Positions 7,697 to 16,456 of a stretch of DNA of 64,000 nucleotides are shown in pieces. This DNA comes from Candidatus Desulfovibrio gallistercoris (GTDB lineage: Bacteria > Desulfobacterota > Desulfovibrionia > Desulfovibrionales > Desulfovibrionaceae). A program made the translations under genes and the position numbers. Every line of letters begins with the position of its first letter. Within the stretch, counting starts at the first letter, position 1. The stretch is taken from positions 1 through 64,000 of the forward strand of contig DWYJ01000106.1 in NCBI GenBank assembly GCA_019118745.1, in the 5' to 3' direction. Under the pieces are notes generated by a model. That model saw only the letters and a list, made by a program, of their open reading frames with translations. It was not told where the DNA came from and did not search any database.

Positions 7697-10600
7697 ATGA
7701 TGACGAATCGCGATATTTACCAGAAGGACCCGGCCACCCGTAAACTGGTCAATGAGGGGGTGGCGAACGTCAACGACGATACCAGCGATCAGGCATTGAA
7801 CGTCCTTCGCTATGAACTGGAAACCTTTGTATGCGATGGGCAATATGAAAAAGGTATGTCACATATCCTTGAGACATACCTCAAAAATATCGACCAGGCA
7901 CAACAGCCCGCAGTCTGGGTAAGCGGATTTTATGGTTCCGGCAAATCTCATCTTGTCAAGATGCTGCGTGCCCTTTGGGTTGATACGGTTTTTGCGGACG
8001 GTGCTACGGCGCGTGGCATTGCCAACTTGCCACAAGGCATCCGGGACAGTCTTAAAGAGCTGAGTACGCAGGCCAAACGGCACGGCGGGCTTCACGCCGC
8101 GTCCGGCACATTGGGAGCCGGCGCAAGCGGCAGCGTCCGATTGGCACTTTTGGGTATTATTTTCAAATCTGCGGGACTGCCAGAGCAATATCCGGTTGCC
8201 CGCTTTGTTATGTGGCTCAAACGCGAGGGCATTTATGACCAGGTTCGTTCTTCTGTGGAGCAGAATGGTTGTGACTGGGATGAAGAACTGGACAATTTTT
8301 ATGTGGCGGAGAGTCTTCATAGAGCACTTGTTCAGACCAAGCCCAAGCTATTTTCTTCTGCTGAATCCTGTGTCACGACGTTGAATAATCTGTATCCTTA
8401 TGTGGAGGATGTTTCCAGCGATGATATGCTCAAGGCGATTCAGCAGGCCCTGACAAAAGATGGGAAGTTCCCGCTGACCTTGGTGGTACTCGATGAGGTA
8501 CAACAGTATATCGGAGAAGATAGTCAGCGCTCTATTGCTGTTCAGGAGGCTGTGGAAGCCTGCTGCAAGAATATTGGCGGCAAATTGCTTTTCATCGGCA
8601 CTGGCCAGACAGCAGTAACCGGAACCAGTAATCTAAAGAAACTTGAGGGGCGTTTCACTATCCGGGTGGAACTTTCCGATGCAGATGTGGATGCTGTTAT
8701 TCGCCAGGTTATTCTGGCCAAGAAGCCGGAAGCCAAAATGCCCATTGAACAGATAATGCAATCCAACCTGGGCGAAATTTCCCGGCATCTGGCGGGCACA
8801 ACCATTGGACACCGACAGGATGACATATCCTACTTTCCCCAGGATTATCCCATTCTGCCGGTACGTCGTCGTTTTTGGGAAAACACGCTGCGGGTTTTGG
8901 ATCAGACAGGCACGGACAGTCAGCTCCGCAATCAGCTCAGCATGATCCACAAGGTCATTCAGACAAATTTGAATGAACCTCTTGGACATGTTGTTGCGGC
9001 CGACTATCTCTATTTTGACTCCGCCGACAAATTGCTCCAGTCCAGAATGGTGCCGCGCAAAGTCTACGAAATGACCATGCGCTGGCATAACGGCTCTGAA
9101 GAGGAGCAGCTTATGGCTCGCGCCTGTGGTCTGGTCTTTCTTATCAATAAGCTCAAAAGCCAGAACAATGAAATAGGTATTCGCGCCACTGTTGATACCC
9201 TGGCGGATCTGCTGATCGAGGACTTGCCTCATGGCAGTGGTAATTTACGGAGCAAGCTCCCCTCTCTTCTGAAAAAATGCTCTCTACTGATGATGGTGGG
9301 AGATGAATATCGCATTCAGACAGAAGAAAGTACTGCCTGGAATGACGAATTTGCGAGCCAGAAGGCGGCGTTGTCCAACGAGGCTCATCGTATTGAAGCC
9401 GAACGTGATGACCGCATTCGTAAACGCTTTGGCGAGATGGTGCGCAAGCTTTCACTGATTCAGGGAGACTCAAAGGTCTCTCGCGACATTTCCCTTGTGT
9501 TTGACGCGCAGCTTCCCTCCGACGCCGAGCGGCGTATTTGCGTCTGGGTGCGCGATGGCTGGAGTGTTGATGAAAACTCTGTGCGGGCCGATGCGCGGCA
9601 GGCGGGCAATCAGTCGCCAACAGTTTTTGTATTCATCCCCCGGCGTTCGGCCGACGACCTTCGCCATTACCTCATTGAGTACAAGGCCGCCAGTGCGACG
9701 CTGGATAAACGTGGCGTGCCCAATACCCCGGAAGGCAGCGAAGCCCGCGCAGCCATGGAAACCACTAAGCAGAACGCGGAAGGCAAAATTCGTGATCTGC
9801 TTGGAGACGCCTTCTCCGGGGCCCGTGTGTTTCAGGGTGGCGGCAATGAGATTCCCGGCAACGATCTTCAGGATATGGTGCTTGATGCCGCCAATAACGC
9901 GCTGCAACGGCTTTATCCTCAGTTCCGTATGGCTGATCATGCGGGGTGGTCCAAGGTTTATGAAAAGTCTCAGAAAGGCGCTCCCGATGCGCTCAAAGCT
10001 GTGGGCGATGACGGCGAGGCCGCGAAAAACCCAGTGTGCAAAGCAATTCTTGGCTCTATTGCCGGCGGGAAAAAGGGGGTGGACATCCGCGCGCAGTTTG
10101 AATCTGCCCCTTATGGGTGGTCGCGTGACGCTGTGGATGGCGGCTTGCAAGTGCTGCTGGTTGCCGGACTGCTCAGAGCGCATGATGAGCGCGGACAAGC
10201 CGTAATCCCCAGGGAGCTGGAGCGTAAAGCTATCGGCAAGGCGCTGTTCAAAGTGGAGTCCGCGACCGTCTCAACGGCGCAACGTATCCAGATCCGCAAA
10301 TTGTTGCAGAAGGCCGACATTGCAGCCAGGCAGGGTGAAGAGTTGGGAAGCGTGCCCCCCTTTCTGCAATACATGATGGACCTTGCCGATAAGGCTGGCG
10401 GCGAGGCTCCAAAACCGGCCCGACCGGATACTACCTCCCTCGACGATATTCGTCTTGCCTCGGGTAATGAACAACTACTTGCCCTCTTCAACCGGCGGGA
10501 AGAGCTGGGAAGCAACATTGATGCCTGGACCGCACTTGGCCGGCGCATTGCCGAGCGCTGGCCCGGCTGGCACGATGTAACATGCCTGATGGCTCACGCC

Positions 10601-11137
10601 GCAAACCTTTCATCCGCAGAAACTCTACAGGCACAGGTAGAGACGATTAAACAGCAGCGTCTACTGATTGAAGAACCAGACCCGGTCGCTCCCTTGCTTG
10701 CCAGTCTGACACAGCTGCTACGCGAAGAACTGAATCGGCTTCAAAACGACTATTCCGCGCGCCATGAAGAAGGGATGAAACGTCTGTCGGTTGATGCAAA
10801 CTGGCAACAACTGACTCCTGAACAACGTCATCAGCTTTTATCCGAGCAGTCTTTGCATGATGCTGCCCGCCCGAAAGTCGAGGTGCAGTCCGCCAGCGAT
10901 GTGCTGACAACGCTGGACCGCTGCAATCTCTCGATGTTTGCCGATCGCGTGGCGGCCATGCCCGCCCGCTTTGACAACGTCGTCCGCGAAGCCGCTGAAC
11001 TGTGTGAACCTCAGACGCAGTTTATTCAGATCCCTCGCCGCATGCTGAAAACAGATGAAGATATTTCTGCCTGGCTTGAGGAGGTTGAACAGCGGCTTAA
11101 GACAGCGTTGAAAAACGGCCCTATAATGATTCATTAG
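7697..11137 (+). CDS. brxC: BREX P-loop ATPase BrxC
   Basis: This 1146-aa ATPase is the large P-loop component of BREX. The Walker A motif is SGFYGSGKSHLVKML (about residue 75-90) and the likely Walker B is LTLVVLDEVQQYIGED (about 258-273). The rest is long and helical, with a C-terminal part rich in Glu/Gln. The double ATG at 7697/7700 follows GAGG; an upstream TTG at 7682 is also in frame. BrxC is needed for both methylation and restriction in characterised systems. The gene ends 56 bp before the embedded ATPase-PIN pair, the only sizeable gap inside the operon apart from the pglZ junction, consistent with an insertion point. Confidence 0.93.
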   Translation: MMTNRDIYQKDPATRKLVNEGVANVNDDTSDQALNVLRYELETFVCDGQYEKGMSHILETYLKNIDQAQQPAVWVSGFYGSGKSHLVKMLRALWVDTVFADGATARGIANLPQGIRDSLKELSTQAKRHGGLHAASGTLGAGASGSVRLALLGIIFKSAGLPEQYPVARFVMWLKREGIYDQVRSSVEQNGCDWDEELDNFYVAESLHRALVQTKPKLFSSAESCVTTLNNLYPYVEDVSSDDMLKAIQQALTKDGKFPLTLVVLDEVQQYIGEDSQRSIAVQEAVEACCKNIGGKLLFIGTGQTAVTGTSNLKKLEGRFTIRVELSDADVDAVIRQVILAKKPEAKMPIEQIMQSNLGEISRHLAGTTIGHRQDDISYFPQDYPILPVRRRFWENTLRVLDQTGTDSQLRNQLSMIHKVIQTNLNEPLGHVVAADYLYFDSADKLLQSRMVPRKVYEMTMRWHNGSEEEQLMARACGLVFLINKLKSQNNEIGIRATVDTLADLLIEDLPHGSGNLRSKLPSLLKKCSLLMMVGDEYRIQTEESTAWNDEFASQKAALSNEAHRIEAERDDRIRKRFGEMVRKLSLIQGDSKVSRDISLVFDAQLPSDAERRICVWVRDGWSVDENSVRADARQAGNQSPTVFVFIPRRSADDLRHYLIEYKAASATLDKRGVPNTPEGSEARAAMETTKQNAEGKIRDLLGDAFSGARVFQGGGNEIPGNDLQDMVLDAANNALQRLYPQFRMADHAGWSKVYEKSQKGAPDALKAVGDDGEAAKNPVCKAILGSIAGGKKGVDIRAQFESAPYGWSRDAVDGGLQVLLVAGLLRAHDERGQAVIPRELERKAIGKALFKVESATVSTAQRIQIRKLLQKADIAARQGEELGSVPPFLQYMMDLADKAGGEAPKPARPDTTSLDDIRLASGNEQLLALFNRREELGSNIDAWTALGRRIAERWPGWHDVTCLMAHAANLSSAETLQAQVETIKQQRLLIEEPDPVAPLLASLTQLLREELNRLQNDYSARHEEGMKRLSVDANWQQLTPEQRHQLLSEQSLHDAARPKVEVQSASDVLTTLDRCNLSMFADRVAAMPARFDNVVREAAELCEPQTQFIQIPRRMLKTDEDISAWLEEVEQRLKTALKNGPIMIH

Positions 11138-11193
11138 GGTTCCTTGCCATTGAGAAAACACCTTAAACCGAAAAGCTCCGGGGAGAAGGTTTC

Positions 11194-12501
11194 ATGCTCT
11201 CGTCATTGGTCATTAAAAATTTCAAGAGTTATGTTGAAGCCGTTATCCCTCTGGCTTCCATGACATTTCTCATAGGGCCCAATGCTTCGGGCAAGAGTAA
11301 TGCTCTGGAGGCCTTTCGGCTTTTGAGCTGGCTGGCAAGGGGCATGCGTCTGGATGATATCGAGCGCAATATTCAGAACGGTGATGCCCATATCCGTGGC
11401 CGTGCGGTTGATCTTTTCAAGGATGCGACTGCGGGGTTGACTATCGGTTGCCGTCTTGACGAGCCTGAACTCAGCTGGAATGAGCTGCAGCTGGAAATCG
11501 GGATGTCGAATGCCCAGCTTGTTCTGGCGGGTGAAGTCATCAACGGTTCTTCGGAAGTCCTGCCCCTCTATCGTGTGGAGGGCCTGCAATCAGAGCATAC
11601 CAATGTGCTCAACGTCATGTACAATAACTTTAAGCGCGGTAGATATAAGCCTCATGTTTCATGCACCAATCAGCAGGCCATATTTTACCAGCTGGAAACT
11701 CCGGGAAGATTTTTCCAGAAGGACACGCGTGCGCAAAAAGAGATTCCGGCAGTAGTCCAGTGCTTTCGGGAACAGTTGCGCAATATTGTTTTCCTCGACC
11801 CCAATCCGGCAGCCATGCGGGGCTATTCTTTTGCTGGGGACAACGAACTGAAGGAAGACGGCTCAAATCTTTCCAGCGTTCTCGCAAAGCTCTGTCAGCA
11901 GCCCCAGATGAAGCAAACCTTACTGGATTTTATCCGTTCTTTGCCAGAGCAGGATATCACTGATATTTCCTTTATTACCACAGAACGCAACGACGTTATG
12001 GTGCGTTTGCACGAATCTTTTGGCAGTAAGGCGCAAAAAATAGACGCGCCTTTGCTGTCTGACGGAACGTTACGAGTCCTCTCAGTGGGGGCTGTGCTGC
12101 TCAGTGCGCCGGAAAAGGCGCTGGTCGTCATTGAAGAAGTGGACAACGGCATCCATCCGAGTCGTGCCGATTTTCTGGTAAGACAGATTCAGAACATCGC
12201 TTCCCGCCGTGGCTTGCGTGTGCTTATCTCCTCCCATAATCCGGCTTTGCTGGATGCTGTCCCCGATACGGCCCTGGGGGACGTGCTGTGCTGCTATAGA
12301 AATCCTGAAGATGGGGACAGCCGCATTGTACGCATGGCGGACATGAAGCGTTTTCCTGAGTTGATGGCGCAGGGCTCTCTGGGGCAGCTGATGACCAGCA
12401 ACAGGCTGGAAAAATTTCTGAAAGATACAACGTCAGAGGAAGATCGCAAACAGGCGGCACTTTCCTGGCTGGAGCGGCTGAGCAGGGAGACGGAGGCATG
12501 A
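11194..12501 (+). CDS. AAA15/AAA_21-type ATPase embedded in the BREX operon
   Basis: This 435-aa protein is an ABC/SMC-like single-polypeptide ATPase. Walker A is GPNASGKSNALEAF (about residue 28-41). An ABC-like signature region LLSDGTLRVLSVGAVLL lies near 285-301, followed by Walker B ALVVIEEVDNGIHPSR (about 308-323) and an H-loop-like ISSHNPALLD. It resembles the ATPase half of OLD-, PARIS- and Septu-type defence systems but carries no TOPRIM domain. It overlaps the PIN gene by ATGA (12498-12501), so the two are surely co-translated. It is not a standard BREX component. Likely role (inference): sensor ATPase controlling the PIN nuclease. Confidence 0.85.
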   Translation: MLSSLVIKNFKSYVEAVIPLASMTFLIGPNASGKSNALEAFRLLSWLARGMRLDDIERNIQNGDAHIRGRAVDLFKDATAGLTIGCRLDEPELSWNELQLEIGMSNAQLVLAGEVINGSSEVLPLYRVEGLQSEHTNVLNVMYNNFKRGRYKPHVSCTNQQAIFYQLETPGRFFQKDTRAQKEIPAVVQCFREQLRNIVFLDPNPAAMRGYSFAGDNELKEDGSNLSSVLAKLCQQPQMKQTLLDFIRSLPEQDITDISFITTERNDVMVRLHESFGSKAQKIDAPLLSDGTLRVLSVGAVLLSAPEKALVVIEEVDNGIHPSRADFLVRQIQNIASRRGLRVLISSHNPALLDAVPDTALGDVLCCYRNPEDGDSRIVRMADMKRFPELMAQGSLGQLMTSNRLEKFLKDTTSEEDRKQAALSWLERLSRETEA

Positions 12502-12953
12502 GCATCTGTTTGCTTGACACCTCGGTATTTGTCGAATTCCTGAACGTGCCCCATATGAATGCACAGCATGCAGCGATTCATAATGAGCTGAAACAAAAGA
12601 TTCAGGACGGAGAATTCCTGTTTCTGCCTATGGCAACCATTCTGGAAACCGGCAATCACATTGCCCAGAATGGTGATGGAAAACAGCGCAGAAAGGTTGC
12701 TGATTTTTTTGTGGAACAGGTGCAGCTTGCTCTGGATGGAGAGTCGCCCTTTACGCCCATAGCTTTCCCGACGCAGGACGCCATGCGGGAATGGCTTGCT
12801 GCATTCCCCGATGTTGCCATGCGGGGACAGGGGCTTGGGGATTTGTCCATTGTTCATGACTGGGAACGGATGTGTGCGCAGCACCCAGGGCATCGCGTCT
12901 ATATCTGGTCCCTTGACCATCATCTTGCTTCGCATGACAGGAGACCGTCCTAA
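12498..12953 (+). CDS. PIN-domain nuclease partner of the embedded ATPase
   Basis: This 151-aa protein has the PIN-like acidic pattern: LLDTSVFVEFLN at the start (first Asp about residue 7), MATILETGNH (Glu about 47), GLGDLSIVHDW (Asp about 114) and IWSLDHHL (Asp about 139). PIN proteins are metal-dependent RNases (less often DNases). Its start overlaps the ATPase stop and its TAA overlaps the pglX start (TAATG), so it is locked into the operon. No VapB-like antitoxin is present; the ATPase probably restrains it instead. Substrate unknown. Confidence 0.82.
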   Translation: MSICLLDTSVFVEFLNVPHMNAQHAAIHNELKQKIQDGEFLFLPMATILETGNHIAQNGDGKQRRKVADFFVEQVQLALDGESPFTPIAFPTQDAMREWLAAFPDVAMRGQGLGDLSIVHDWERMCAQHPGHRVYIWSLDHHLASHDRRPS

Positions 12954-15900
12954 TGCCCACACTTGATAAAACGCTTCGTTCTCAGCTGGAACGCGACATC
13001 AAAAAGGCTCGCAGTATCGCGGAGACCGCTGCCCGCGCCGCTCTGGAGCAGCTGGGCGTAGGTGAAGCCGCGCCTTTCGAGTATCTGAGCGAAGGTGAAC
13101 GGGTCTTGCGTCGTAAATTACGGGCACATGGACGGCAGCTCGGAGACCCACTCCATAGCGACAAGGTGCAAGCGCTGGATCTGTTGATCGAAGAAGTGGC
13201 CTATGAGCACTGGCACAGGATGCTTTTTGCCCGCTTCCTGGCCGAAAACAACCTCCTCATGTATCCCGATCCGGATGAGCCCGTGTCAATAACACTGGAA
13301 GAATGTGACGAGCTGGCCGCAGATGAGGGCGCGGCCAACGGTTGGGAGCTGGCCGCCCGCTTTGCCGCCCGTATGCTGCCGCAGATTTTTCGCCCGGATT
13401 CGCCGGTGTTCCAACTGGTGCTGCCGCCTGAACATCAGCAAAAGCTGGAGCATCTGGTAAGCGGTCTGCCGCAAGAGGTGTTTCACACATCGGACAGTCT
13501 GGGCTGGGTATATCAATATTGGCAGGCGGACAACAAGGAACGCATCAACAAATCGGGGGGTAAGATCGGTGCGCGAGAACTGCCCGCCGTTACCCAGCTC
13601 TTTACCGAGCCGTATATGGTCAGCTTCCTTCTGGACAATACTCTGGGAGCCTGGTGGGCGACAAAACGGCTCACCGAGCATGACCTCTGTAATGCCGCAA
13701 GCGAGGAAGACTTGCGGCAAAAGGCCGCCATTCCCGGCGTGCCTCTGACCTATCTGCGCTTTGTCCGGCTGGAGGACGGCGCATGGACGCCGGCGGCGGG
13801 AACATTTGAGGACTGGCCCGAAACGTTGTCCCGGTTCAAACTGCTGGATCCCTGTTGCGGATCCGGTCACTTTCTGGTGGCCGCGCTGCATATGCTGGCG
13901 CCCATGCGTATGGTACTCGATGGACTGTCAGCCAAGGAGGCAGTTCATGCCGTATTGCGGGAAAACCTGCACGGCCTGGAGCTGGATCAACGCTGCGTCA
14001 AGCTGGCGGCCTTTGCGCTGGCCTTTGCCGCTTGGACATATCGCATGCCCGACACTCCCACAGCGACCTTTGGATTTGCCAATTCCGGCGGTGTGGGCTT
14101 CGGGCAGGGCCCCTTTGCGGCCGGGCCTCTGGGCCATATGCCGCTGCCGGAGCTCAATGTGGCCTGCTCCGGCCTGCCGGTGACAGCGGACAAGGCCCAG
14201 TGGACAGCGCTGGCCCAGCCGCATACGGCGCTGCGCAACGCTCTTGATCTGTTGTACGACGAATTTCAAAACGCCCCGGTGCTGGGGAGTCTGCTGGCTC
14301 CTGCGGAAGGTATGGCGGCCAATATTGCCCACAGAGATATGACGCCGCTCCTGCGGCAGGCCCTAGCTGCCGAAAAGGGGGAACAGCACGACACCCAACT
14401 GGAGATAGCCGTCATCGCCCAGGGGCTGGCCAGAGCTGTCGCCCTGCTGGCAGAAAGGTATACTCTGGTTATGACCAATGTGCCGTATCTGGCACGGGGC
14501 AAACAGGTGGAGACCTTGCGTGCCTTCTGCGAAACCCACTACCCGGAAGCAAAAAACGACCTTGCCACGGTGTTTCTGGAACGCAGCCTGAAACTGTGCG
14601 CCAAGGGGGGCACGGCCGCCATTGTCCTGCCGCAGAACTGGCTGTTTCTGACAACCTACAAGAAATTTCGGGAAAAGCTGCTCAAACGGGATACCTGGCA
14701 TCTGCTGGCACGCTTGGGGGCTGGCGCGTTTGAAACGATATCGGGAGAAGTAGTTAAAGCGATTTTATTGGCTATTTCTCGTGGAGAGGTCCGTCCCTCC
14801 GGCGGTTTATTGGGAAATAGCAAATCCGCGCATATTTTGCACGGGCTGGACGTGGCCTCTGCCGCGACAGCACAGGCCAAGGCAGACGCCTTGCGCGTTG
14901 CACCTCTCCAAGGCATCGAGCAGGCAAAGCAATTGGAAAATCCGGATGCGCGGGTGGGATTGGAAGAAACTATAGGGAATTTACTAGCAGCGTATGCAAA
15001 TTCTTATCAAGGGATCTCGCCCGCTGATTTGCCTCGGTTTGGGCGAGGATTTTGGGAAAAAAGTTACCGTACAGCGGCGTGGTCATTCTGGCAGAGTACG
15101 TCCTCTTTCACAAGATTTTTTGCAGGAAGACAATTAAGTTTATGGTTGTCTCAAGTGCTTCTCAAAGTTGAGAATGAAGGAACTGCCTATATTCGTGGAG
15201 AAGAATCTTGGGGTAATCAAGGTGTTGTTATCAGTGCTATGCGAGAATTACCAGCAACTCTTGGTAGCGGGGAACCTTCTGATACCAATGTAGCCATCAT
15301 AGTTCCTCATAACCCCGCGCACCTGCCCGCTATCTGGTGCTTCTGCTCTTCGCCAGAATACAATGAAGCTGTACGGCAAATCGATCAAAGCTTGAAAGTC
15401 ACCAATGCCACTCTGGTCAAAGTCCCCTTTGAGCTGGAACGCTGGCAAAAGGTGGCGGATGAAAACTATCCCCACGGTCTGCCCAGGCCGTACAGCGATG
15501 ATCCTACCCAATGGATTTTTCACGGCCACCCCTGCGGTTCCGTGATCTGGGATGAAAGTACAAAGAGGACGGTTGACGGCCCGCTACGCACGGATGCCGG
15601 CGTCTTGCAGGTAGCGGTGGCGCGGCTGCTGGGCTATCGCTGGCCCGCCGAACTGGATACCGGCATGGAGCTTGCCGACGAGCAGCGGGACTGGGTGAAA
15701 CGGTGCGATGCGTTGCTGTCATTTGCCGATGCTGACGGCATTGTCTGTCTGCCTCCTGTCCGGGGGGAGGCCGCTGCAAGCGAACGCCTGCTGAATCTGC
15801 TGGCCGCCGCCTATGGCGACGCCTGGTCCAACGATACTCTGGCGGCGCTCCTCGCAGACGCCGGTCATGCGGGCAAAACGCTGGAAACCTGGCTGCGGGA

Positions 15901-16456
15901 AAAGTTCTTTGCCCAGCATTGCAAACTGTTCCAGAACCGCCCGTTCATCTGGCACATCTGGGATGGCCTGCGGGACGGTTTCGCCGCCTTGGTCAATTAT
16001 CACAAACTGGATCACAAAAATCTGGAAACGCTCATTTACACCTATCTTGGCGACTGGATTTTGCGCCAGAAGCAGGACCTTGACGCCGGTATTGACGGCG
16101 CGCAGGAACGACTGGACGCCGCCGAGGTCCTCCAGAAAAGGCTGGAGCTTATTCTCGCAGGCGAAACTCCTTATGATATTTTTGTGCGCTGGAAGCCGCT
16201 GGAGCAACAGCCTCTCGGCTGGGAACCGGATCTTGACGACGGCGTGCGCCTCAATATTCGCCCCTTCCTCAGCGTGCCAGATGTCGGCAAAAAGGGGGCC
16301 GGAATCCTGCGTGACAAACCCAATATCAACTGGAACAAGGATCGGGGCAAGGACGTGGAAGCGTCCCCCTGGTATCACCTCTTTAACGGTGACCGCATTA
16401 ACGACCATCATCTGACCCTGGCTGAAAAACAAGCCGCTCGGGAGGCTGCCGAATGA
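12953..16456 (+). CDS. pglX: BREX adenine-specific DNA methyltransferase PglX
   Basis: This 1167-aa protein methylates adenine in a non-palindromic BREX site to mark self DNA. Motif I is DPCCGSGHFLVAAL (about residue 299) and the catalytic motif IV is NVPY (about 508), the variant usual for PglX. The C-terminal third would hold the target-recognition region. DNA from about 14950 to 15330 (residues about 667-792) is clearly AT-richer than the rest, suggesting a swapped recognition domain. The start overlaps the PIN stop and the end overlaps the next gene by ATGA. Type I PglX proteins are about 1200 aa, so the length is normal. Confidence 0.93.
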   Translation: MPTLDKTLRSQLERDIKKARSIAETAARAALEQLGVGEAAPFEYLSEGERVLRRKLRAHGRQLGDPLHSDKVQALDLLIEEVAYEHWHRMLFARFLAENNLLMYPDPDEPVSITLEECDELAADEGAANGWELAARFAARMLPQIFRPDSPVFQLVLPPEHQQKLEHLVSGLPQEVFHTSDSLGWVYQYWQADNKERINKSGGKIGARELPAVTQLFTEPYMVSFLLDNTLGAWWATKRLTEHDLCNAASEEDLRQKAAIPGVPLTYLRFVRLEDGAWTPAAGTFEDWPETLSRFKLLDPCCGSGHFLVAALHMLAPMRMVLDGLSAKEAVHAVLRENLHGLELDQRCVKLAAFALAFAAWTYRMPDTPTATFGFANSGGVGFGQGPFAAGPLGHMPLPELNVACSGLPVTADKAQWTALAQPHTALRNALDLLYDEFQNAPVLGSLLAPAEGMAANIAHRDMTPLLRQALAAEKGEQHDTQLEIAVIAQGLARAVALLAERYTLVMTNVPYLARGKQVETLRAFCETHYPEAKNDLATVFLERSLKLCAKGGTAAIVLPQNWLFLTTYKKFREKLLKRDTWHLLARLGAGAFETISGEVVKAILLAISRGEVRPSGGLLGNSKSAHILHGLDVASAATAQAKADALRVAPLQGIEQAKQLENPDARVGLEETIGNLLAAYANSYQGISPADLPRFGRGFWEKSYRTAAWSFWQSTSSFTRFFAGRQLSLWLSQVLLKVENEGTAYIRGEESWGNQGVVISAMRELPATLGSGEPSDTNVAIIVPHNPAHLPAIWCFCSSPEYNEAVRQIDQSLKVTNATLVKVPFELERWQKVADENYPHGLPRPYSDDPTQWIFHGHPCGSVIWDESTKRTVDGPLRTDAGVLQVAVARLLGYRWPAELDTGMELADEQRDWVKRCDALLSFADADGIVCLPPVRGEAAASERLLNLLAAAYGDAWSNDTLAALLADAGHAGKTLETWLREKFFAQHCKLFQNRPFIWHIWDGLRDGFAALVNYHKLDHKNLETLIYTYLGDWILRQKQDLDAGIDGAQERLDAAEVLQKRLELILAGETPYDIFVRWKPLEQQPLGWEPDLDDGVRLNIRPFLSVPDVGKKGAGILRDKPNINWNKDRGKDVEASPWYHLFNGDRINDHHLTLAEKQAAREAAE

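Noticed and set aside
9470..10198. Opposed 240-codon frames inside brxC
   Set aside because: Both are shadows of the brxC reading frame with no recognisable features.
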